Positions 46,490-58,795 of a DNA stretch of 64,000 bases are shown here, piece by piece; the stretch's first letter is position 1; every line of letters begins with the position of its first letter. Below the pieces are notes generated by a model. The model was not told the origin of the DNA and searched no databases. It saw only the letters and a list, made by a program, of their open reading frames with translations. The translations under genes and the position numbers were made by a program. Origin of the DNA: Castor canadensis (lineage: Eukaryota; Chordata; Mammalia; Rodentia; Castoridae); contig NC_133390.1 of NCBI RefSeq assembly GCF_047511655.1, positions 97,533,583 to 97,597,582 on the forward strand, given 5' to 3'.

Positions 46490-46720
46490 GGGCATCATCC
46501 CATCCTACAAAAACAACATCAGAACTCACTGTGCATCAGGCTCCATGCTAAGTGCATCTGTGCCAAGTACCATGCATACACTGTCCTGGAAAAATCTCAT
46601 TAAGAGTCCTGTGAAGAAGGCACCATGGCCTCCTAGCTACCGATGAGAACTCTGAGCTGCCCAAGTCTTATGGACATTGGATTTGGACTCAGATGCTTCT
46701 GATCCCATGGGTTTTTACTT
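46490..46720 (+). repeat. MIR-class ancient SINE, reverse-core type
   Basis: 'GCATCAGGCTCCATGCTAAG', 'GAGAACTCTGAGCTGCCCAA' and 'GGATTTGGACTCAGATGCTT' follow the order of the MIR complement (size, ACTGAGGCTCAG, GGGATTCGAACC). The strand relative to consensus is therefore probably minus, with low certainty. Confidence 0.5.
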
Positions 46721-47059
46721 TTGAAGGATCCACTTGACCCCTTTCTTCGTGTGAGAAGGGATTACAATGAGACTCCAATTCCCAGCCCCAGAAGTGTTAC
46801 CAAGTCTGCATCAGCTACATATGCATGGTCCAATAAGAAGAAATCCCGTCACAACAGTCTGTGAATGCTGCTATTCCATCAGAGCATATCCTAAATAATT
46901 TCTATGCACTTCATTTCTGCAAGTCCCCAGGTTTACATACCCAACACAAGTCCCGTTGCTTGTCCTAATTTTCTCCCTCACACACATAATTTATGTAAGC
47001 CTGTTTTCCCACATATGTTGCTCCTGCCTTGTTTATGAGAGCTTTTGAGAGCTTTTGCC
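46721..47059. other. Intergenic, no recognised element
   Basis: Nothing recognised. Confidence 0.4.
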
Positions 47060-47545
47060 TAGAAAGACAATTACCACTCACCTGTTCATAGCAACATTAT
47101 TTAGAGTAGCAAAGCACTGAAACAACCCAGTGTCCATCAACTGGCAAATGGACAAATATTGTAGTCTATCGATACAATAGAATACTAGTCAGCAAGAAAA
47201 AAGAATGAAATGTTGATAAATGCTACACACAGATTAATCTCAAAAATATCATGCTAAGTGAAAGTATCAAGGCCCCAAAAAAGCACATCTGTGATTCCAT
47301 TTATACAAAATGCCCAGAAAATGCAAATATGAAAGGCTTTATGCAGACAGAAAACAGACTGATATCTGGGTGGGAAAGGGGACAGCTGTGAAGGGCAGAA
47401 GAGATCTTGTTGGTGTGATGAAAATGTTCTGACACTGGACTGTGTGATAGTTGCACAACTCAATAATTTTCATAAAGAATACCATTGTACACTTAAACTT
47501 TTACAGTATGTAAATGATAGCTGAATAAAGTTGTTTTAAGAATAA
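47060..47545 (+). repeat. Ancient L1M 3' end
   Basis: 'ACCCAGTGTCCATCAACTGG', 'AGAATACTAGTCAGCAAGAA', 'GGACTGTGTGATAGTTGCAC' and 'CATTGTACACTTAAACTTTT' then 'GAATAAAG' give the complete L1M ORF2-end and 3' UTR order. Confidence 0.88.
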
Positions 47546-47547
47546 TC

Positions 47548-50500
47548 AACAGAAGATGGTGGTTGAGTGACATCCCTGGCACCTCTCCTTGGACACACCA
47601 GATTGGACAGCTATTCTCACACCAAACTCACTTCAGAAGAGCTAAGGAAGCCAGGGCTGGCAGCACAGTAGATTTGATTTCACCTGTGTCTCACAAGCAC
47701 TCCGGCAGGCACAGAAGGAGCCCTGAGTCTGGAGGCTGTTGAGGGAACCTGGTGAGTGAAGCCCTGCAGCTGACATCCCAAGCCAGCATGGTCAGCTTTG
47801 TGGCAGGGAATTTCCAACTGACGATACCACACCAACTGTTGTAGTCACTGGTGGATCACAGAAAGAGTCAGCAAACCCAGAGTCCAGCAGTGCAGTCTGT
47901 GACCTGAGAAGTGAACCGTGTTGTTTAGAGAACAGCCTGTGAGTTGGTGTGGGTCTGGAGACAGGAGGATGCCACAGGTCAAGTGGAGATTCTGGAAGTT
48001 AAGGAGCCTCACCTCTCTCTGGGAGAGAGCATGGGAACTTGCAATCAGAATGTTTAAGTCTACTTTTCCGTCATGAGGCCCTGGCTCAGGTACCTGAGAG
48101 GCTATTCTCCCACAGAGCTAAATCTCCAACCAGACAACTGGCTCAGATTAAAGGGAAAAACCTCTTCTGGAGAGGATGAACAAAATACTGTTTTTCCTTT
48201 CAGTGTTTTGAGCACTGTGAGTGACTGTTTGGGTACAGTCCAGTGACAAAAGAAAACATACAACAACCCAGGCATTACCCATTGCCTAAACATTGTGAAT
48301 ACTTCAACTGAAATGACACAGGATATTAAAACCTGCAACCAAAAAAATTGGCCTCAGATGTATAGATCCCAACATAGAAACACAAGTATTATGAAAAAGT
48401 AAGAAACATATCTCCTCCGAAAGCTAACAATTTAACAATAAAGAACCTAAATGATAGTGAAGTGGATAAAATCTCAAACAATGAACTCAAAAGAATGGTG
48501 ATGAAAATGATAAACAAAATTAAAAATGATCTATATAAGCACCTGAATTAACTCAAGGAGAATTTAAATAAACAGCTGAATGAAATAAGGAAGACAATCT
48601 AGGATATGAAAGAGGAATTCAATAAAAATAAATAAATCCTTAAAAAAATCAAATTGAAATTCTGGAAATAAAAAAGCTCATTAATACAAATTAAAAAAAA
48701 ACTCAGTTGAAAGCCTTGATAATAGAATGGAACAAGATAAAAACAGGGTATCAGGGCTTGAAGATAAAATAGAAGAATTAGAACACTCAGGAGAAAGACA
48801 AAGAAAAAAATACTAAGAAAGAACAAAAAGAACATGCAAGACCTTTGGGGCAACATTAAAAGACCAAATCTATGAATCATGGGAATAAAAGAAGAGATGC
48901 AAGCTAAAGGCATGGATAACATATTTAATAAAATAATAGCAGAAAATTCCCCCAATCGTGGAAAAGGGAGGGTTAGCTAGGTACAGGAAGTACACCAAAC
49001 ATATAGCTAATATCATACTAAATGGAAAAATTAAAACCATTTCCTCTTAAGTCAGGAAGAAGACAAGGGAGTCCCTATTCCTATTCATATTCAATACAGC
49101 ACTTGAATTCCTAACCAGAGCAATAAGTCAAGAGAAAGAAATAAAAGGGATACAAACAAGAAAGCAAGAAGTCAAATTATTCCTGTTTACAGATAATATA
49201 ATCCTATACCTAAAAGACCCTAAGAAAGCCACCAAAAAGCTTCTAGGTCTGATAAACACCTTTGGAAAAGTATCAAGATAAAAAAATCAATATATAAAAA
49301 GCAATAGTTTTTCTATATATTAATAATGAACAGGCTAAGAAAGAAACCAGGTAAACACTCACATTCAAAATACCCTCAAAAAAATATCCTAGGAATAAAT
49401 CTAACTAAGGAGGTGAAAGACCTCTACAACAAAACCTGTAAGACACTGAAGAAAAAAACTGAAGAAGACCCTAGAAGATGGAAAGCCCTTCCCATGTTCA
49501 TGAATCAACAGAATTAATGTCATGAAAATGGCTATACTACAGAAAGCAGTCTACAATGAATTTCAATGTCATTCTTCACAGAAATAAAAAAATCAATCCT
49601 AAAAATCATATGAAAACATAAAAGACCCCTAATAACAAAAGAAATTCTGAGCAAAAAGATCAATGCTGATCACAATACTACCTGCCTTCAAATTATACTA
49701 CAGAGCCATGGTTTAAAAAAACAAAACATGGTACTGGAACAAAAACAGATGTGTAGATCACTTGAATAGGGTAGAAGACCCAGAAATAAACCTACACAGC
49801 TACAGTCATCTCATTTTTAAGAAAGAAGTTGAAAATACATGTTGTTGAAAAGATAGTGCTGGAAAAATGCATTTTCACATGTAAAAGACTGAAACTAAAC
49901 CCCTTTCTTTGGCTCTGTACAAAAATAATTCAAAATGGATCAAAGATCTTAATGTAAGATCTGAAACTTTGAAACTATTACAGGAAAAATGGGGAAACAG
50001 TTGAAGATAAAAGCAGAGACAACTATTTTTTGAATAGGACTCTAATTGGCAAGGAAATAAGAGAAAGGACCAAAAATTGGGATTGTATCGAATTAAAAAC
50101 CTTCTGCACATCAAAGGAAACAATTACCACTATGAACAGACAAGCTACGGAATGGGAGAGAAATCTTCCCCAGCTATTCATCAGATAAAGGTTTAATATC
50201 TGAAATAGCCAAGAAGATCAAAAAATTAAACAGCAAAAGAACAAATAATCCAATTAATAAATTGGCAGATGAATTGAACAAACAGTTCTCAGAGAAGAAG
50301 TACAAATGGCTAATAAATACATGAGGAAATGTTCAACATCATTAGTCATAAAAGAAATGCAAATCACAGTGATCCTGAGATTTCATCTCACACCAGTCAT
50401 AATGGCCATCATCAAGAAAACAACAAATGCTGGTGAGGACGCAGGAGAAAGGAACCCTTACACACTGTTGGTGTTGGTAAACTGGTGTAACTACTGTGAA

Positions 50501-51046
50501 AATCAGTATGGAAGTTCATGGAAAACTAAAAGTAGAGCTAGATAGGATCTGATTCTGCTAGACCACCCTTGGTCATATAGCCAAGACAGATACCTGCACA
50601 CCCATGTTTACTGTGTTTATTACAGCACTACTCCCAACATCCGTGCTATGGAATAAGCCTAGATGCCTCCAAAGCAATGAATACATAAAGCAAATGTGGT
50701 ATATATATACAGTGGAGCCAAAAGGAAGAATGAAATTATGCTATTTGTAGGAATATGGATGGAATTGGAGATTATCACAATGAATGAGATAATCCAAGCT
50801 CAAAAAGCCAAATATCACATTTTCACTCATATGCAGAATCTAAACGTTAAATATTACTGCTAAATCTAGACTTGTCTGCAGAATCTAGATCTAAATACTA
50901 CTACTACTGCCACTAATAATAATAATAATAGGACATGGCATAAAAAGGGAACTCTGGAGAGGTTACTGGGTGAACATGATCTATCTATCTATCTATAGAG
51001 AGATCCATATATATAGATCATGTATCTAAAGATCTATCTATCTATA

Positions 51047-51098
<52 letters not shown>

Positions 51099-51285
51099 GA
51101 CAGCATAATGAAACCCACTAAATACTATTTGAAGAGGAGGAGAGGAGGGATGGAGTTAAGAGAGAATAATATAGGGGGGTGACTCTGATCAAAGTACATT
51201 ATGCACATCTGCACATCTATGGAACTATCACCATGAAACTCCTTTGTACAATTAATATACTCTAATTTAAAAAACAATCAGTTCA
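47548..51285 (+). mobile_element. Older-family L1 with internal deletion
   Basis: Starts with an L1-like 5' UTR containing 'AGAAGATGGTGGTTGAGTGA', then ORF1 (about 48440-48995; SNNELKRMVMKMINKIKNDL readable). It jumps near 48998 directly to the reverse-transcriptase part of ORF2 (TATCATACTAAATGG, ILNGKIK-like), so the endonuclease and about half of the RT are gone. Many stops and shifts are present. A GATCTATC/TA microsatellite (50978-51095) lies before the 3' end 'CTTTGTACAATTAATATACT'. This family lacks the G-rich 3' UTR of the young L1s. Confidence 0.88.
50978..51095 (+). repeat. (CTAT)n, (GT)n and (TA)n compound microsatellite
   Basis: Runs of ATCTATCTATCTATC, GTGTGTGTGTG and a (TA) run of about 40 bases inside the L1 3' region. 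Confidence 0.92.
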
Positions 51286-51329
51286 TGGATAACACTTCAA
51301 TTACACAAACATTGGTCAAATTCTTTCAT

Positions 51330-51455
51330 AGTAAGCTGTTGAGGGATTAGTTTCTTCATTAGTATAATGAAGATAGAAATTCCTGCCTCAAAGACAGTTA
51401 CCTGAATATTGAAAGAGATATTAAAGTGCTTTGAAAACAAAAACAATGAGAGTCC
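51330..51455 (+). repeat. MIR 3' fragment
   Basis: 'AGTTTCTTCATTAGTATAAT', 'GAAGATAGAAATTCCTGCCT' and 'ATTAAAGTGCTTTGAAAAC' match the MIR 3' half. Confidence 0.65.
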
Positions 51456-51689
51456 ATCCACCCAGCAGAGAATGAAAATTATCTCATTTTGTCCTCTAGG
51501 TGGTGCTAGAATCTAAAAATGAGCAGGTCCTAATAAAAGCAGCAGCTTTATAGAAATCCTTTCCCTAAGTGATTACAACCCTAAAGGGATTTTCCGCCCA
51601 ATTGTCTTTGAGCCCAGAGTTTTCTCCTGAAGTAACCTTAGGATAACAGACATTCAATCTGTTTCAGACTTCTAGCCACACTCATTTTT

Positions 51690-52035
51690 TTTCAAATTTG
51701 TCTAAGTTTTATTAAGAGCATAAATCTTCAGATTAAAGTTCAATGAACCCCAGACAAAATAAACACAAATAAAACTATGAAAAACTAATCATAGTATTAT
51801 TTAAGAATACATACATATATGATAAAAACAATAAATAGTAAAGGCATGATTTACCAAAATTCAGGATAGGGGTTACATTTGGGGAGAAGGATGAACAAGT
51901 TTTAAATATATTAGTAAATGCTTTTACTCAATTGACCTACAGCATAAATAAGTATTTACTATTTTGTAAATTGCTTATATACCAAAAATTTGCATATATG
52001 ATATAATAGATACCATAATAAACAGAAAATTAGTT
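51690..52035 (+). repeat. Possible L1ME-like fragment
   Basis: 'ATTTACCAAAATTCAGGATA' followed by 'GGGGTTACATTTGGGGAGAA' recalls old L1 3' UTRs. Weak. Confidence 0.4.
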
Positions 52036-52734
52036 AATGAAGTTCTTCCACTCTTCTGTTACTTATAACACAACTATTTCTAATAACATCCCTCCTCCAC
52101 TGGGTAAAGGCAGAGTCCTGTTTTGACCACATTGTCCATTCTGGTTCCTCCCTACATCCAAACGATGGGTCACCAACCAGACCCTGTATATGCAAACGAA
52201 CGGTCACTCATTTTTCATCCCAACAAGCAATCTGGCTTGCAGGCTCTACTCCCAGAGTAGGTGGGACAAAAGACAGAGATCAGCTCCAGTTTGCTCCATG
52301 GAAGAAACCTAGTGTCCAGCTGGGAATGAAAGATTTTTCAGCACCCTAGACCTCAGTCCTTGGAGTCAGTGATTGAGTAATATCAACTCTGAGTTTGAAT
52401 AAAAGGCATCTACATGATCACCCCAAGTGTGTGGGACCATTAACAACACAGCCATGCAGCCATGCAGAGCAGGGTCAGGTAGGGAAATGAGATCAGGGAC
52501 CAGCACAGCCAAGGCTGTGGAGCTTTCCTGGAAGCCAGAATAAGTTTAAGCCTGCAGAGGTCTGGCCTCTCTCCGTGGTAGCACTGAACACCTTCAGAGT
52601 CTTTCTCCATGATCTTTCCTATCTGTAATAGAGGTGGGGTGCCTTCATGTGACTCTGAATCCTTAGTGCCCAGCACAGAGCACTACCAGGAATGTATGTT
52701 CAGGAAATGGGAAGCACAGTTAATCTCAAGAGTC
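52036..52734. other. Intergenic, no recognised element
   Basis: No gene or repeat recognised. Confidence 0.4.
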
Positions 52735-53165
52735 CTTCAGGCATGACTCAGGCACCTCTTCAGGAAGTCTTTTCTTCCCTGATGCATCTTTTAGTTGTCT
52801 CTGTGCTCCTCACCATGGGTCTATGCAGCCTTGGCTCTGCACTGTGGAACTGTGCAGGATGACGCCCCTGAGTACTTTCCAGTATTCCCTCTTTCTGGAT
52901 AGCCTTCCCTCTTCATCCTCTTGCCAGTTTGCTTCAACACTTGAGGGATTAGTAGATGCTACACTCTTACTGGAGGAGATTCATCTCCTCCAAAAGACCT
53001 CTCTGACTTTCCTTTTTCAGGCTTCTCTTCCCCATTGTCACTGCACCTAGGTTCCAGACCTCTCTGCCCCTAGACCACAGGGTCCTTGAACATAGGAATC
53101 AGACCTGAGTCATCCCTCTGTGGCCATTACTTGACAGTTCTTGGCACTGGACTAGGCTCAAGTCA
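52735..53165 (+). repeat. L2 LINE 3' region
   Basis: 'TCAGGAAGTCTTTTCTTCCC' (TCAGAGAGGCCTTCCCTGAC in L2), 'TAGACCACAGGGTCCTTGAA' (TAGAATGTAAGCTCCATGAG) and 'CAGTTCTTGGCACTGGACTA' keep L2 order. Confidence 0.6.
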
Positions 53166-53214
53166 ACACCTATAGAAGGCACCATCTCTTTGGAAAAAGG
53201 CTCATCTCTGGGAC

Positions 53215-53335
53215 AGACATATCCTGGTTGAGATCCTGGCTCTGCTACTTGATGGCTTGGTCAAATTCCTTTCTTACTGTGAGTTTGCTGCTCAGTAAAA
53301 TGGCCTGCTGTGTTCTAAACTTCATGGATGAGTTA
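53215..53335 (+). repeat. MIR fragment
   Basis: 'GGTTGAGATCCTGGCTCTGC', 'TACTTGATGGCTTGGTCAAA' and 'TGCTCAGTAAAATGGCCTGC' match the MIR core in sense. Confidence 0.8.
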
Positions 53336-53704
53336 CAGGATAGTGACTATCCCTCAAGCCCAGGTGGGATAGGCCCCTTAATAGCTGATACCTGGATCTG
53401 AGTGGTCCAGATGCCTGGGATAAGGTGGGGGAAGAGGGGAAGTTACAGTGCAGGTTGTCCTCCTCGCCTTCTAACCCCAAGCCACTTAGAAAACAGAGCC
53501 TGAAACAAGAACTAAATATCTATATTTAATTTGAGAGGTATAAACCCAAGGAATTAGGAGAAAGTGCAAGTGAGGCAGGAAAGAATGGGCAAGAATGCAA
53601 ACTGATAGGTTTCCAATCTGGGCACTTGGAGAAGAAGTCCCCCACAGGCTGGGGAGAAACAATGCCTTGCAGCAATGCATGAAAAGGAAATGAAGGCAGA
53701 AAAT
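53336..53704. other. Intergenic, no recognised element
   Basis: Nothing recognised. Confidence 0.4.
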
Positions 53705-53925
53705 TTTTTTAGGTTTTTTTTTTTCTTGGGACTAGGGTTTAATCATGCTTGCAAAACAGGTACTCTACTGCTTGAGCCACACCTCCAATTCATTTTCCTA
53801 TGATTATTTTGGAGATGGAGTCTCACAAACTACTTTTGGACTGACCTCAAACTGCTCCTCCTGATCTTAGTCTCCCAAATAGGTAGGATTACAAACATGA
53901 GCCACCAGCGCCTAACAAGAAGGCA
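53705..53925 (-). repeat. Composite B1-ID SINE
   Basis: The reverse ID half ('GACTAGGGTTTAATCATGCT', 'CTACTGCTTGAGCCACACCT') is followed by the reverse 7SL half ('GGAGATGGAGTCTCACAAAC', 'TAGGATTACAAACATGAGCC'). Confidence 0.9.
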
Positions 53926-54169
53926 GAAATTTGTCTGCTTGACTCCTATCACCCATTCGTATCACTCAAATTTTGCCCCATGAATATTAACTCCACCACA
54001 CTTCTAGGTTGCTATGGTTACATAGGACACCAGATCCCATGTCCTGAGATGGGATATTCTATCCCAAGACTGTTGGGAAGAGAAAGAAACTCTAGCCATG
54101 TAGATGGTAAGTGGCAGGGAAAATCTGATGTGGCACATATGATGTATCTGATACAGTCAAGTACCATTT

Positions 54170-54262
54170 TCTCATTTTCCAGAAGATGAAATGAAGCTTA
54201 GTGACCAAAGTCCTTTCCCAAGGTCACAGTGAGTGGTAAGTTCAAGATTTGAATATTAGTCT
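54170..54262 (-). repeat. MIR fragment
   Basis: 'GAAGATGAAATGAAGCTTAG' and 'CCCAAGGTCACAGTGAGTGG' are the reverse MIR core. Confidence 0.75.
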
Positions 54263-54306
54263 GGCTCTGGAAAATGTGGAAGACTAAGATAAAGAAGTTA
54301 GATTTT

Positions 54307-54492
54307 GCTGGGCGCCAGTGGCGCACACCTGTAACCCTAACTACTCAGGAGGCAGAGATCAGGAGGATCGAATTTGAAACCAGCATGGGGGAAGAGTTGG
54401 CAAGACCCTATCTCAAAAATACTCATCACAAAAAAGTGGCTCAAGATATAGGCCCTGAGTTCAAGCCCCATACCACTCACACACGCACAAGA
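54307..54492 (+). repeat. Composite B1-ID SINE
   Basis: 'GCTGGGCGCCAGTGGCGCAC' starts the 7SL half. A shortened ID half ends 'CCTGAGTTCAAGCCCCATAC'. Likely target duplication: AAGTTAGATTT (about 54295) and AACTTAGATTT (about 54494), one mismatch. Confidence 0.88.
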
Positions 54493-55002
54493 CAACTTAG
54501 ATTTATGTTACACTCAGGGTAAGCTGGGGAGTGACATGAGGTGAAGAGGTTTTTAATAAATCTATCTCTGTGTTTCCCATTTGGATAAATGGAAGCAGTA
54601 GAGAGGTGAGGGATCCAAGACAATTTTTAAGAGTTTGGGGGAATCCCTGACAAGATCCAGAGCTTCATTTTGGGCTTTAGCACTGCCTCCTAATCTTCCT
54701 CTGTCTCCATCTAGACTAAAGTGACAAACTAGCCACAGGCAGACAATATGTAGGTACAGAAATGAAAATGAGAGGAAATGGAAAGGGTCTTAAAAGCCAG
54801 AAGGCAGTCTGCCCACTGTTGGCCTAAGGCTCTGGGGATTCATAGGTGAATCCTTTTGGTGTTGCCTGAGATAGTCAGATCTCATTAACTGTCAGACACA
54901 GAGATGACATCTGTGTGGTCAATATTTGGTGTATATCCGCATATGTCATCCAAGCTCATCAGAAAGAAAGAAAAACCATCTACAGTCTTCCTAGCTACAT
55001 CT
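54493..55002. other. Intergenic, no recognised element
   Basis: Nothing recognised apart from unlabelled short ORFs. Confidence 0.4.
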
Positions 55003-55073
55003 CTAGGGCTTCACACCTGTGTGTTTGCACTGGTGACTCACAAGGGGAGCGCTTGCTGTAAGCTTTTCCACAG
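55003..55073 (-). pseudogene. Decayed C2H2 zinc-finger fragment
   Basis: On the - strand the sequence reads CGKAYSKRS in one frame and then, after a frame shift, LVSHQCKHTGVKP. That matches a Krueppel-type finger (CGKAFSxRSxLxxHQxxHTGEKP) including the inter-finger linker. Upstream on the same strand (to about 55620) no intact KRAB box or further finger is clear. It is a small remnant of a zinc-finger gene or retrocopy and is not functional. Confidence 0.5.
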
Positions 55074-56276
55074 TTGTTCTATTGGCACAGGTCAGGATTT
55101 GAAACTGGGAATTTCCGCTTGGGTGTTCCTTCCTGTGCCCCAAGTTTTCTGCTGTTTGTGGAGCAGGTGTGCCCAGATAGAAGGGGCCTTCCTGGGAGTC
55201 TGACTGGTTCACAAGAGAGGTGTGGAATTCTAAAGCCAGCAATTATTGACAGCCAGCTAGAGTCACCCCAAGGTTGAAGGGATCTCTGGGGAGCAACATC
55301 CAAGCCATGGAGGGAACCATAGCCTGGGCCAGTGGCTGAGGCCTGGTAGGAGGTCCTGTTGGAGTCCTGGTGTGGGACATCACTAAGATTTCACTGAAAG
55401 CTGAGAACATCAGCCTTCTGGGTGGCGTTCCTATATTCTCTGAAGGTCATAACCATTCCTGGAATACCAAGCTATTCTAAGGCCATCATTGGAGGATCCT
55501 TGCACATCATCATACCAGGCTAAGAGGAAGACACTCCCTCACAGCAAATCTAGGAAGGAAGGAGAGTTGCTGGTGGGGAGGGAGGCAGAAGCTCACACCA
55601 TGCTCAGAAAATGACATGCTGAACTATGACCTCATTTCACCCACAACCTGCCTGGGTGCCTCAGCAGACACCAAATGAATCCTTGACATTTCTGTGCCCT
55701 GAGGAAAGTGTTGGGTGCCTGGTGGGTCATGGTTCCAAGAGGCATATACTCTACCACTTCTAGAAGATGGAGACATGGCCACAGTGGACTCTGACTTCTC
55801 CTGATTCATGATGGGCTGTTGTATAACCTGCCGTCAGCTTCACTCTTCAGCCTCCTGCTCCAGGTCAGCTGAAAGCCAGCTGCATATTGGAACTGTGGTG
55901 ATCCAGATCCACTTTAGACCAGATGGCAAGGCCAGCTGCAGCATCAGCACCGCAGACAGGTATCTCAATATGAGCACCACACACAAACTTGAAATTGTCA
56001 ATTGCGTATTCCATGCTGTGTGGCTTCCTCTTCGTCCTGTTGTGTGACATTCATCATCCATTTCTTTTGGCTTTCATGGCTTTAATTTCTATCAGAATCG
56101 CACATTTCTTTTTAGTTGCATTTTCAATACACTCAGTACTTGAGTACTGAAGTGGAGTTGAGGTGGTCAGCTCGTCAAACTACTTGTAAAATATCTTACA
56201 AACAAACCCAAGCATAGAACACATTGGCCACATCAATGAAGAAATGCAACCAAAGTGCCGTCGCCCATGCCAACTG
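55074..56276. other. Intergenic, unrecognised; many overlapping short ORFs
   Basis: GC content is higher than in the flanks. The - strand of 55624-56061 has long open stretches in two frames but no family I recognise. It may be further remnant of the zinc-finger retrocopy or chance. Confidence 0.35.
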
Positions 56277-56346
56277 TTTTGGTGCTGGGGATTAGACACA
56301 GGGCCTGCTAAGCACAGGCTCTACCACTGAGAGCATTCCCAGCCAT
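56277..56346 (-). repeat. ID-like SINE
   Basis: 'TGGTGCTGGGGATTAGACAC' followed by 'GCTCTACCACTGAGAGCATT' is a reverse ID element. Confidence 0.85.
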
Positions 56347-56452
56347 GCTGTATAGCTGATTATATAAGAAAGTCCATGCATCCAATGTGGAAATAAGAGC
56401 TTCTATATGGTGTTCAGGACTTCAATGTGAGCCCAGTTCTAGTCCTCTACAA

Positions 56453-56577
56453 AAAGAAAGAAAGAAGGAAGGAAGGAAAGAAGGAAGGAAGGAAGGAAGG
56501 AAGGAAGGAAGGAAGGAAGGAAGGAAGGAAGGAAGGAGAGAGAAAGAAAGGAAAGAAAGAAAGAAAGAAAAGTAGAG
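56453..56577 (+). repeat. (GGAA)n microsatellite
   Basis: Long, nearly pure GGAA/GAAA tetranucleotide run that produces artefactual Lys/Glu/Gly and Ser/Phe/Leu/Pro ORFs on the two strands. Confidence 0.95.
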
Positions 56578-56599
56578 AGGAAGGAAGTGGGAGCAGGGT

Positions 56600-58220
56600 G
56601 GGGGGGGGTGGTTATAGATTGTCTTTTTGTCCTTCACCCGATGTTTCTCAAAATCAAGACAGTAGAGCAAAAAGTCCAAGCAGCACGAGGCACGTAGGCT
56701 CTGCTGTGCAGCAAGGTCATGCAGTGCCGTATCTGCACCCCTGTGTTCCACATGACCGCCTCGCTCCGTTGCAGTGGGTGGTTGGGCTGGTCCTTCCAGG
56801 AAGTATGAAAGCCAAAGTTTGTGTCCCATGATGGGTCATGCAAAAGGAGGAATACTGATACAGCATGAGCACACATACTTGCAAGTTGTGCAAACACACA
56901 GCTCATTATGAGAACTGTTTACTGGTGAAAGTACTTTTGTACAAGAGGAAGGGTTTAGAAAACAGCTCTTGCCTCCTGGAGTCCTTTCTGCAATAGAAAC
57001 AAATCAACTTTTTAAAATACAATACTGCAGTAGCTTTAAAAAGTGGTATTTAACCAGCATGGAAGTAGCCTACAAGAAATTAATGCAGAATCAATTCAGG
57101 CACATAATTTACATCTTCTGTGTTACCCAGAATGGCACTTTTCTGTAACTGGAAATCTATGGACCTAATTCTGGGACGACTGGAAAGAGTTTTATATCTT
57201 CTGGAATGTAGCTGAGCAATCTGTCACCAGGAAGGAAAACCTGTAACCCTCAGGGCTAACAGAAACTGGGGCTAACAGAGTTAGCAGAAGCGTACACTTA
57301 AATTGACACCTGAGGAACTAGACAATGTTCACATGTCTAGGGCTTTAAGCTCAACCTTCCACACAAATCAGCCACTGGACTTTGTCCTTCTTAAATACAG
57401 TACATAGAAACCCATGAACAGTTCCTGCCTTGAAGGTTGACAGTGAGTGCCCACAAGACACAGCCAAATGTGTTACTGTGCCAAAGCTGGAGCCTGGCTT
57501 CTCATTGAATCACCAGGCAAACTCTGATCCACAGTGGGTCTTCCTCCCTCTTTCCCATCACGATGGTGAGCATGGTGCTGATTTTTTGTTACTCAAAACT
57601 ATTATGAGTTAATTTTGCCCAGAGCACATTTAAAAATCCCAAGTTTTGAATAATTATAATGAAAGAAACTGAAGAGCAACTCAGGAGTGGAAAGGGAATT
57701 GGGACCAAGGTGGCCTTAGAAGTTGCCAGAGTTCCAAGAAAGGGAGTTTCAAGGAAAAAGTAGTTTAAGAGTGTCAAATGCCACAGAGACGAGTAGGGTA
57801 AGACCTCTGGTGCCCACTGAGCGCAACCTTTAGGGGCCTTGGAAGGCAGTTTCAAAGTCCTGTGTTGAGACCTGAGGATGAACAGACAATGGGTGCTGGC
57901 CTCACTGTCTGCTGCTGTGAAGGGAAGGGAGATGAGAGAGGTATCGCCATGTGGAGGGGAGGGATTAGATAGGAAAGAGGCTTTTCATAGAGCAGAGACT
58001 TTCCATAGCATCGTATGTCTACCCAGTGCTGAAACCATAGTCTAGGAGTTCTAATCTTATCTGAGGCACTGCCTTCCTAGGAAGAGCTTATTGTAGGATT
58101 TTAATAAGTATTTGTGGAAGGAAGCAAGTCTGCACTCTCAGAACTATCTATTTGCAGTTTGTGGTGAAAGCAGAAATTCTTTTTAATCATATTGAAAAAT
58201 TGCCACTCTTTTATTTTTTA
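56600..58220. other. Intergenic, no recognised gene
   Basis: Holds a short G run at 56600-56608. No family recognised. Confidence 0.4.
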
Positions 58221-58378
58221 AGGTTTTATGCTTTTTAAGTGTGTGACCTTGGACAAGTCCCTTCACTTCTCTGGGCCTCATGTTTAAAAGTGTTAAAGGG
58301 CATGGTTCATTCATAGTGCATAGTTCAGAGTACATAGATTATACCATTTGTTATCATTGTTATAATTATTTGTCATCC
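58221..58378 (+). repeat. MIR fragment
   Basis: 'AGTGTGTGACCTTGGACAAG', 'CTTCTCTGGGCCTCATG' and a tail rich in 'TTATCATTGTTATAATTATT' follow the MIR consensus in sense. Confidence 0.85.
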
Positions 58379-58572
58379 TGAGGGTAAAGGGGAGGCATGT
58401 AACATCTGTCTTACATGGTCAAATAATTCACAAAGTATTTTTACACAAGGGGAAATTTGAAAACAGCACCTGTCTCCTAAAGTCCTCCTTTTGTTGAAAA
58501 CAAACTGACTTTTATTATAAAATCCCCTTTTAAGAATATCAAATATAATATCAAGAAATTTCTTTAAAAGTC

Positions 58573-58795
58573 TGGCAGTGGTGGCTGGTACCTATAACCC
58601 TAGCTACTCAGCAGGCAGAGATCAGGAGGATGGCAGTTCAAAGCCATCCTTTGACCCTTTCTCAAAAAAAGGGTCAAGAGACCCTTTCTCAAAAAAAAAA
58701 GTCACAAAAAGGACTGGGGGAGTGGCTCAAGGTGTAGGCCCTGAGTTCAAACCCCAGTACTGCAAAAAAAAAAAAAAAAAAAGAAAGAAAATTGT
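58573..58795 (+). repeat. Composite B1-ID SINE with internal duplication
   Basis: The 7SL half starts 'GGCAGTGGTGGCTGGTACCT'. Near its end the phrase 'GACCCTTTCTCAAAAAA' appears twice (about 58651 and 58679), separated by a short GGGTCAAGA bridge. The ID half starts at about 58712 and ends in a poly-A of about 19. Confidence 0.9.

Noticed and set aside
56422-56831. Two opposite 134-135-codon ORFs
   Set aside because: Both are produced by the (GGAA)n microsatellite, which lacks stops in several frames.
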